Source: Caldilineaceae bacterium | GTDB taxonomy: Bacteria; Chloroflexota; Anaerolineae; Caldilineales; Caldilineaceae | Assembly (NCBI GenBank): GCA_022842065.1 | Contig: JALHQH010000002.1 | Coordinates: forward strand, 96,199 to 160,198 | Length of the DNA: 64,000 bases | Direction: 5' to 3' | Part shown: positions 51,801 to 59,800 of the stretch, one piece after another | Layout: each line of letters begins with the position of its first letter | Numbering within the stretch: position 1 is the first letter of the stretch | Made by a program: the position numbers and the translations under genes | The notes under the pieces: generated by a model | The model's input: only the letters and a program-made list of their open reading frames with translations | Told to the model about the DNA's origin: nothing | Databases searched by the model: none

Positions 51801-54800
51801 CGCGCTGCTGGATAAGTCGGGTCCAGCGGCACATAGGCACCGCCGGCCTTGAGAATGCCCAACAGCCCGACCACCATGTCGAGCGAGCGCTCAACGCAGA
51901 GGCCCACCAACACATTGGGTCCCACCCCCAGCTCTTGCAGATAGTGCGCCAGTTGGTTCGCCTGCGCGTCCAACTTGGCGTAGCATAGCTGCTCCTCCCC
52001 AGAGCGCAACGCCACGGCCCCCGGCGTCCGCTGCACCTGCGCCGCAAAAAGTTTATGGATGCACTCACTCGGGTAGGCCACCGCCGTAGCATTCCACCCC
52101 GTTAGCAGCACTTGCTCCGCCGCCGTCAGCAGCGGCAAGCGCTGGATCGGTGCCGCCGGGTTCGCCACAATTCCTGCCAGCAAGGTCGTATAGTGCTCAG
52201 CCAGCCGGGCGATTGTCGCCGCATCAAACAGATCCGTATTGTATTCGAGGGCAGCAACTAGTGCCTGGCCGTCCCTTATCCCGGTCTCCTCTGTCATGGT
52301 GAGCGTCAGGTCAAACTTGGCGATGGGATAGTCAGCAACCAGCGGGGTCACCCGGAGATCGGCCAATAGCAGCGTGGTTGCCGACGCCTGATGGGTGGGT
52401 TCACTGGTGCGCTGCAGCAGGTTGAACATCACTTGAAAGAGCGGCGCATGGCTAAGGCTACGATCCGGGCGCAGCAGCTCGACAACTTTCTCAAATGGCA
52501 AGTCTTGATGGCGGTACGCTTCCAGGGTGTTATATTTGACCTGGGCTAACAAGGTTTGGAAGGAGCAATCATCCTGCGCTTGTTCCGCCACGGTGGTGCG
52601 CAACGCCAAGGTGTTAACGAAGAAGCCAATCAAGGGCTCGATGTCAAGGTGGGTGCGGTTGGCGATCGGTGAACCAACAACGATGTCACGCTGACCACAG
52701 TAACGCATCAATAAGAGCTTAAAGGCCGCCAGCAGCGTCATGAAGAGGGTAGCATTTTCTTGATGACTTAAGCGGCGAAGCGCTGTCGCCAGTGGCACCG
52801 GAATCGAAAACGCATACGTGGCCCCATTGAAGGTCTGGAGCGGCGGACGAGGGCGATCCGTGGGCAGGGGCAACAGCGTTGGCGCGCCGCGCAGCTGCTC
52901 CTGCCAGTAGAGCAATTGGCCGGCCAAGGCGGCTTGGTCAAAACGGTTGCGCTGCCAAGCAGCAAAATCAGCATATTGGATCGATAGTTCAGGGAGCGGT
53001 GAAGGTTCCCCCCGGACAAAGGCTTGATATAGGAGATTCACCTCGCGCTGAAGCAGTTGGAGTGACCAATCATCGGCAATAATATGATGCATGTTCAGCA
53101 GCAGTACATACTCGGACTCGGCGGCAAAACAGAAGAGCGTTGCGCGGAAGAGCGGACCATGCGCCAGGTCAAAGCGATGGTGGATTTCGGCTTGATGGCA
53201 CCGGCTAACTTCTGCTTCGCGTTCGTCAACGGCGAGTAGACTGAGATCCACCACCGGTAACGCAAAGCTAGGGGGGTGAATCTGCTGGGTGGGCTGTGGA
53301 CCTTGCAAGTGAAAGGTGGTTCGTAAAACTTCATGACGACGAACAACTTCACCTAACGCGCGCGCCAAGGCGGCAACTTCTAATTTTCCCTGTAAGCGCA
53401 AGGCAAACGGGATATTATAGGTGTTCTGGCCCCCCTCCAACTGGTCAAGAAACCAGAGGCGCTCCTGGCCATAGGAGAGTAAGAGCGGCTGCGAACGTAC
53501 AAGCGGCGGAATCGTAGCATAGGTAGCATCCTCTTCACTGCGCAGCAATTCGTCGATCGCGCGGGCCATGTCGGCCACGGTCGGGGTCTCGAAGAAGGCG
53601 CGCACGCCAATGTCGACCGCCATCGTCCGCCGAATGCGCGAGATGATCTGCGTCGCCAAGAGCGAATGACCCCCAAGCGCGAAGAAATTATCATCCATGC
53701 CAATTCGGTCAATGCCGAGAATTTCGCCCCAGATGTGCGTCAGCGCCGTCTCGGTAGGTGTGCGCGGCGCCACATAGATCTGTTCGGCAACCAAGGCTGA
53801 CCAATCCGGGAGGGGGAGGGCTTTGCGATCGACCTTGCCGCTTGGCGTCAGGGGAAGAGCGGGCAAGGTGACAAAGGCGCTAGGCACCATGTAATCGGGT
53901 AAGTGCGCCCGCAAGTAGTTGCGTAGATCAGTGGCCGCGGCGTGCGCCGCGGTTACATAGGCGACCAGCCGCTGCTCCTGGCCAGTGTGCTGGGCAATCA
54001 CAATACACTCCTGTACAGCGGGATGTTGACGCAGCAGCGCTTCGATCTCGCCTAATTCAATCCGAAAGCCACGCAGCTTCACCTGGTGATCGATCCGCCC
54101 CAGATATTCAAGGTTGCCATCGGGCAGATAGCGCGCCAGGTCACCACTCTTATAGAGACGCCCCGGGCCAAAGGGATTGGCAACAAATTTTTCGGCAGTT
54201 AATGCTACATCCTGCCAATAACCGGCACCCACACAGAGCCCACCAATATAGATTTCACCGGTGAGGCCGATGGGGACAGGCTGACCAGTTGGATCTAGCA
54301 AGTAGAGCGCGGCGTTGAAAATTGGCTTACCAATCGGAATGGATGGCAGCGCATTGGTGAGTTGATACGCCGCGACGACATCCGTACACTCGGTTGGTCC
54401 ATAGGTATTGACCAAGGTGGCTTGACAGGTGGGGGAATGCAACCAAGGAGCCAGGCGCGCATGGTTGATCGGCTCTCCCCCTAAAAAGAGATAGCGCAAC
54501 GCAGCAAGCTGGCGGTAGGGATCAGCGGGCGGTGCCACGGCTTCGTCTTCCAGGAAGGGATAGAAAGCACTTGGCGCGCAGTTGAGCCAGGTAATTTGGG
54601 CGTGCGCGATCAGCGCGCGCATGGTGGGATAGTCGAAAAGCGCCGCTGGGCTAAGATGCAGTTGACCACCCACAATGAGGGGGGCAAAAAAGTTCTTTTG
54701 GGTCAAGTCAAAGCTAAATGAGCTGACAATCAAGGTACGGTCGTGGGTCGTCAACCCGAAGTGCGTTGTGTACCAATGCACTAAATTAGTGAAGCTGTGG

Positions 54801-56878
54801 TGATAGACGCCCGCGCCTTTGGGTTGCCCTGTCGAGCCAGAGGTAAAGATGACATAGGCGAGTTGATCAATCGCAACCGCCCCTGTCGGGTTGTGATCGG
54901 CGCTGGTTGCAATGAGCGGCCAATCTTGATCTAAGCAGAGCAGTTGTGCTTGGGTGGTGGGCAACTTGGCCTGGAGATGCGCCTGGGTAAGAAGCAGCGG
55001 AGACGCCGCGGTGGTAAGCATCAAGGCCAGCCGCTCTGGGGGGTAGGTTGGGTCCAAAGGGACATAGGCGCCACCGGCTTTCAAAATGCCGAAGAGGCCG
55101 ATCACCATCTCCAGTGAACGCTCGACACAGAGGGCGACCAACACGGGACTAGCCGGCTTTTGCCCAACGCCTTGGCTTTGCAAGTAGTGGGCTAATTGGT
55201 TCGCGCGCACATTTAGCTCAGCATACGTCAATTGCTGCCCATCACAGACGACAGCCACGGCATCAGGCGTACGCGCCACTTGCGCCTCGAAGCGGTGATG
55301 GATGCACTGATCGTGCGGGTAGGCGGTAGCGGTCTCATTCCACGTCACCAGCAGTTGCTGGCGCTCAGCCGCGGTAAGCAGGGGCAGGTGGGCAATCGGC
55401 TGTGCGAGCGCGGGCAATTCCAGGGTAGCGATGGCTTCAAGGAGCACAGCAAGGCGATCCGCCATGCGCGCCAAGGTCGCGGGCGTAAAGAGATCAGCGT
55501 TACCCTTCAAAAAGCCACGGAGCCCGTCGGGGCTCTCCACCCATTCCAAGGCAAGATCATCTTGGCCGGCAAATAGGGGGAGGGGCAGCAGTTCAACTTG
55601 CAGGCCGGTGCGCGCGTAGGCCACCCCGGGTCGATTCGACAACTGGCTACGGTGATCGCGCTGAAGCACAAAGGTGCTTTGGAAGAGGGGTGAATAGCTC
55701 GCATCGCGCGGCGGGTTAAGCCGCTCGACCAAGCGCGCCACCGGATAGTCCTGCTGATCCTGTGCCGCCAAAACCCGCGCTTTGACCTGGACAAAAAGTG
55801 CTTGTAAGCTCTGGTTGTCAGGAAAGGTAGTGCGTAAGACCACAGGCGAGACAAAGTAGCCGATAATATCCATAAACTCCGGCCGCGCCCGGCCAGCCAT
55901 CGGCAACCCGACAAGCAGCTCAGCTTGACCACTGTGGCGCTGGAGGAAAAGTGCATACGCCGTTAGTAAAACTGTATAGAGCGTACAGCCGGTGAGGCGG
56001 GCAACCTGCTTCAACCGCTCAGTCAACTGGGCCGAAAGCTGAATTGCCTGGCTAATGCCGCGGAAGCGCTGTTGCGGTGGTCGGGGATAGTCGGTCGGCA
56101 ACTGTAAGAGCGGCAGTTCGCCGGTCAATTCCTGCTGCCAATAGTGCCAGAGCTGCGCTTCATCGGCCTGCAAGCGGCGCTGTTGCCAGTCGACATAATC
56201 GGCATAGGTGTACTGGACCAGCGGAAGTTCGGCAACCGCACCTTGCACCAGCGCGAAATAGAGGGCAAAAAGTTCATCAACCAACTGATACATCGACCAG
56301 CCGTCAACAATAATATGATGTGCGCTCAGCAACAACGTGTACTGCTCTGCCCCGTGCGATAAGAGCGCGGTGCGGAAGAGCGGGCCATGGGTTAAATCAA
56401 ACGGGCGGGCATGCAATCTTTGGGCTTGTGCCTGGTGACAGTCATCGGCCTCCTCTAGTGCTGCGAGCTCTTCAAACACAGCCGCCTGATAGCCAGCCAC
56501 CATTTGCATTAGCGCACCTTCCTGCCAGACGAAACGTGTGCGCAAGGCCGCATGGCGGTTGACCAGCAGTTGGATGACATTATTGAGCAGCCGCACATCA
56601 AGGTGCCCCTGAATGCGATAGGCCAGCGACACATTGTAAGCGCTATTCTCTGGCGCGATTTGGTGAATCGACCAGAGCCCCTTTTGTCCATAGGATAACG
56701 CAATATACTCCGCTGTGCTTAGCGCCTGGAGTAGCGCCGCTTTGTGCTCTTTCAATTGCTGCAGCAGCGCCGGGGTAATCCGGTGTTGGGGTCCACCACA
56801 ACGCAATTTATCCGCTTCCGGCCAGACCTGAATACCCTGCACAATCAACTGCTGCAGGAATGCCTTTGGATCGCTCAT
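48887..56878 (-). CDS. NRPS, first: docking-C-A-T-C-A-T-E
   Basis: 2663 residues. Residues 1-52 form a TubC-type (beta-hairpin) docking domain (FLQQLIVQGIQVWPEADKLR). C ~57-500 (HHIIVDGWS) joins the polyketide to the first amino acid. A ~510-1040 has pocket residues D-L-K-N-F-G-T-D-V-K, which I cannot assign. T has Ser1072. C ~1125-1560 (HHIIADDWS) is L-C-L style. A ~1590-2080 has D-V-A-H-I-A-L-V-Y-K, also unassigned. T has Ser2143 and E ~2185-2650 makes residue two D. The start overlaps the PKS stop by four bases, so the two are translationally coupled and made in step. Confidence 0.95.
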   Translation of the reverse strand: MSDPKAFLQQLIVQGIQVWPEADKLRCGGPQHRITPALLQQLKEHKAALLQALSTAEYIALSYGQKGLWSIHQIAPENSAYNVSLAYRIQGHLDVRLLNNVIQLLVNRHAALRTRFVWQEGALMQMVAGYQAAVFEELAALEEADDCHQAQAQRLHARPFDLTHGPLFRTALLSHGAEQYTLLLSAHHIIVDGWSMYQLVDELFALYFALVQGAVAELPLVQYTYADYVDWQQRRLQADEAQLWHYWQQELTGELPLLQLPTDYPRPPQQRFRGISQAIQLSAQLTERLKQVARLTGCTLYTVLLTAYALFLQRHSGQAELLVGLPMAGRARPEFMDIIGYFVSPVVLRTTFPDNQSLQALFVQVKARVLAAQDQQDYPVARLVERLNPPRDASYSPLFQSTFVLQRDHRSQLSNRPGVAYARTGLQVELLPLPLFAGQDDLALEWVESPDGLRGFLKGNADLFTPATLARMADRLAVLLEAIATLELPALAQPIAHLPLLTAAERQQLLVTWNETATAYPHDQCIHHRFEAQVARTPDAVAVVCDGQQLTYAELNVRANQLAHYLQSQGVGQKPASPVLVALCVERSLEMVIGLFGILKAGGAYVPLDPTYPPERLALMLTTAASPLLLTQAHLQAKLPTTQAQLLCLDQDWPLIATSADHNPTGAVAIDQLAYVIFTSGSTGQPKGAGVYHHSFTNLVHWYTTHFGLTTHDRTLIVSSFSFDLTQKNFFAPLIVGGQLHLSPAALFDYPTMRALIAHAQITWLNCAPSAFYPFLEDEAVAPPADPYRQLAALRYLFLGGEPINHARLAPWLHSPTCQATLVNTYGPTECTDVVAAYQLTNALPSIPIGKPIFNAALYLLDPTGQPVPIGLTGEIYIGGLCVGAGYWQDVALTAEKFVANPFGPGRLYKSGDLARYLPDGNLEYLGRIDHQVKLRGFRIELGEIEALLRQHPAVQECIVIAQHTGQEQRLVAYVTAAHAAATDLRNYLRAHLPDYMVPSAFVTLPALPLTPSGKVDRKALPLPDWSALVAEQIYVAPRTPTETALTHIWGEILGIDRIGMDDNFFALGGHSLLATQIISRIRRTMAVDIGVRAFFETPTVADMARAIDELLRSEEDATYATIPPLVRSQPLLLSYGQERLWFLDQLEGGQNTYNIPFALRLQGKLEVAALARALGEVVRRHEVLRTTFHLQGPQPTQQIHPPSFALPVVDLSLLAVDEREAEVSRCHQAEIHHRFDLAHGPLFRATLFCFAAESEYVLLLNMHHIIADDWSLQLLQREVNLLYQAFVRGEPSPLPELSIQYADFAAWQRNRFDQAALAGQLLYWQEQLRGAPTLLPLPTDRPRPPLQTFNGATYAFSIPVPLATALRRLSHQENATLFMTLLAAFKLLLMRYCGQRDIVVGSPIANRTHLDIEPLIGFFVNTLALRTTVAEQAQDDCSFQTLLAQVKYNTLEAYRHQDLPFEKVVELLRPDRSLSHAPLFQVMFNLLQRTSEPTHQASATTLLLADLRVTPLVADYPIAKFDLTLTMTEETGIRDGQALVAALEYNTDLFDAATIARLAEHYTTLLAGIVANPAAPIQRLPLLTAAEQVLLTGWNATAVAYPSECIHKLFAAQVQRTPGAVALRSGEEQLCYAKLDAQANQLAHYLQELGVGPNVLVGLCVERSLDMVVGLLGILKAGGAYVPLDPTYPAARLAFMLTDAAPPVLLTQAHLVATLPPVAGQLFCLDRDWPHIATQPATPPLSAVTPDHLAYVIYTSGSTGQPKGALNTHAGLSNLLHDLQATHGLTGNDKTLQTTAFSFDVATAEILFPLLNGASLVLTQPDGQRDIGYLVHMIRQHRITTLHVVPTLLQLLLEEADFGRCDSLVRIIVAGEALPLGLQERFLALSIAELHNLYGPTEAAVYVTAWHCRSNYPRPIVPIGRPLANTQTYVLDHFLQPVPVGVAGELYIGGVQVGLGYLQRPALTAERFIANPFGAGRLYKSGDLVRYLPDGNLEYLGRLDQQVKLRGFRIELGEIEAALTQHPAVQAGVVIVRTGASGEPQLVAYVVLRAAADGLRAYLRERLPEYMVPSQIVALAELPLTPNGKLDRQGLPAPAVGERQPEAAPDVARTPTEAALAAIWQGVLQVPDVGLDENFFSLGGDSILSIQVVARARQEGLHLTPRQLFEYQTIRQLAAVTTSGLNMQTPQGAVTGALVLTPIQRWFLGQAWAEPHHYNQAVLLETVPGVNPLQLQGALTALVRHHDALRLRFASTGGAWTATHGPADEAAALQVLDLGGLGTDQRTARLAAAADAAQASLDLGEGPLLRALYCAYGAEPGRLLLVIHHLVVDGVSWRILLEDLALAYAQLAAGTVVVLPAKSSAFQAWGQWLATQGVARLAAERGWWQGVVAQCRHPLPVDAVCPPEANTVAASAAVTSRLDAATTTALLSEAPAAYHTQINDLLLAALAQTVSQWAGQPQVAVALEGHGRELLDDEETGELELARTVGWFTSLFPVVLTVSDPTPAALIPAIKEQLRQIPQRGIGYGVLRYLEDPAGLVPPVPLDLSFNYLGQIHASADAPTTLLLGAAPEASGAPHSPVGLRPHLLEVNALISQGELQVTWRYSRHAHQPATIEALAQGYLTNLRTLITHCCTADAGGYTPSDFTATGLDQAQLARILTKLKV

Positions 56879-59800
56879 ATTTCTACCTCAATGTGCTCAT
56901 ATCCTGTCGCCGGTAACGCTGGAGCGTGCTGGGCAACGATGGGTTGGGCCAATTCATTCATCGTATCTGTTGCCATGCCCAGGTGGTCACTTGTGAGATC
57001 AACCGCTTCGAGTTGGTCGACCACCGCTTGGGCCAGGGCGACCAGCGTGCCGCCATCTAAAAATAGCGAAAGCGGCAGGGTCAGGGCGAAAGTCTGGGTA
57101 ATCTGGTTGCGGAATTCGACTGCCATCAACGAATCAAACCCGATCACCAGCAGCGACTGCTGCTCGTCAAGCTGCTCATCGGCAAATCCCCCAATGGTAC
57201 GGCTTAGCGACCGTAAGATCGTTGTCACCAGGGTGCGCCGCGCCACTGCTGGTAGCGCCCAATACGCTTGCCGGTCGAAGCGCGGCTGGGGTTGGCGCAA
57301 CGAGGACGGCTTTGGAAATGAAAGCACCCCAATTTGAGCCGGCAGCGTGGGGTCCGCCGGCGAGCAGAGCATTTGATCAAGGAAATAGCGAAGGAGACGC
57401 TTACCCGCCTGCGGGGTGATCAGGCCCATCTCTTGCTGCTGCATGGTTGCCGATAAACGGGCGGCCATGCCAATCTCGGCCCAAGGCCCCCAGTTAATAC
57501 TGAGGCCGGGCAATCCTGCTGCCCGACGCTGCCACATGAGTGTATCCAGGAACGCGTTAGCCGCCGCATAATTGCTCTGTCCTGGCGCGCCCAGCAGCGC
57601 CGCAACGGACGAAAAGCAGATAAAGAAGTCAAGCGATACGGCTTGGGTCAGGGTGTGCAACCACCAGCCGCCTTGCACTTTAGCCGCCATTACCCCGGCA
57701 AAGCGCTCGCTACGCTGGCTATGAAGCAAACCATCATCCACCAAACCGGCAGCATGAATAATCCCGCGCAAGGGCGCAATCGCTTGGCAAGCAGTCAAAA
57801 GCCTTTCCACATCGGCACGGCAACTAATATCCGCCGGCAGCAGATGCACCTGCAAACCCTGGATTTCCCAAGTACGCAAGCGGGCGACAGTTTCTGTGCT
57901 GACCGCCGTACGCCGGCCACTTAAAACCAGTTGCCGTGCCCCGTGGGCCACCAGTTGTTCCGCCGTTTCTAGACCAAGGGCCCCCAAACCGCCGGTAATA
58001 AGATAGAGCGCCTCGGCTGATAACGTCGCCATTGGCAATGACTCCGCGTTGACGGGGGGTTGCCACGGGATCAGGCGCGCCTGATAGCACTCGCCCTGTT
58101 GGTAGGCCAATTGGCGCGCCAGGGGCGTAGTGTGTAGCGCAGCAGTTACGGGCTGCGCCATGCGCCCTGCGGATAGCACCTCCTGCTGCAAGGCGGTGAT
58201 CAACTGCGCCTCGGTGCAGTTGACAAAATCAACGCAGGTACAGGCCAGATCCGGGTATTCGCGACCGATGGTGCGCCCTAAGCCCCACAAGGAACTGGCG
58301 GCCAAGGCGGCAGGATGCAGTGGCGTGGTTGTCGCTTGGGCCGCAGCAGGCCCCAGGGCGGCTTGACACCCCGCGGTCGCGATCCAGAGACGCGTCTTGC
58401 CAGGGTTGGCAGTCGCCGCCTGAACCAGATGCAGCAAACCAGCACAGAGCTGCAAACTCTGCTGCGGGAGATCATCCCCCAACGGCCGTTCCTCCAGCCC
58501 CCACAGGTAAAGAATCGCCAGGGAAGTATAGCGGGCACGAAGGGTCGCCAACAGGGCGTGAAAGGCCGCCGGCGCGGTGGGATCCAGGCCCACTAGCGTC
58601 ATTTCCGCTGGAGCTGGGAGTATGGATATTGGACTAGCGGGCATGGCCTGGGTAGACGTCACTAGGATTGTGGCGATCCCCGTCACCGCGGCGAGGGCGC
58701 GCCCGACGGCCGCGCTGCCCCCACAAATGACCAGACAATCAACATCGGCAGCGGGGGGTATGGGGTCGCGCTGGGGTGCGGGTTGCCAATCCAGCGTGTA
58801 GAGCCAATCTGTCCGCGGCTCTTCGGCAGGCAAGGCCAAGGCTGGCAGCGCCCGGAGCTGAAACCCAGTGATGCTGGCCACCAGGATGCCGTCATCGGTG
58901 AATAAGCGCAGATCCCAGGTCAACGCAGCGCGTTGTTCCACCTGACACCACCAGCTATCGCCAACGGCGGCTTGATGCAGCGTGATGGTATCCACCGCAA
59001 AGGGGACATAGAGCTCTGCACGAGAAGTACACAGTTGTTGGGCCAGGCCGGCCAATTGAAAACAGCCATCGAGCAAACCCGGATCAAGCAAATAACCAGC
59101 GCGGCTCTCCCCAGCAGACGGACGACCTAAGCGGCCCAAGAGTTCGATCCGCCCTGCAGCATCATCGCCAAGATCGCGTTGCGTGGTTGGGCGCCAGATC
59201 GCCGCCAGCCAACGGAACAGCGGGCCAAAATGAATTGGCTGTTCTGTCATGGCCGAGGTCGCGTCGGCAAAGGGCAACGCAACAGGGGTCGTACAGCGCG
59301 CTTGGATCTCACGCAGCGTCGGTACAGCTGTCAGCTGTGATGCTTCATGCAGCGGGGGTAGACGAAGCGCGCCGGTGACATGGATAGCCATCGCCCCCGT
59401 CCCCGCCCCCGTCATCGCCCCCGTCATCGCCCCCGTCATCGCGCGGTGATTCTCTGCAAAGCTGATAATCTGCACCGTTGCCTGCGTGTAGGGATCATTG
59501 ACCGCTAATGGGGTCAAGATCGTCTGGACCGTGCGGGTTTCATCCGCGCCGATCGTGAGCGGTTGCGGGAAGACGAGATCGAGCAATTGGCAGGCTGCTT
59601 GCGCAAAGGCCAACTCGGCAGCGCTGAGCAGCAGCGCGACTTGGCAAGCAGCCGGCGAAACAACCGTGCCGAAGATGCGATGATCGGTCAAGAAGGGCAA
59701 GGCAGCAAGGCTGAATTCTGTCTCAAAGAGAATTTCTTTCAAGACCGGTGAGCGAGTCATTTGATCGATGAGGGGGCGTAGGGTTTTCCGCTGCTGCGGC

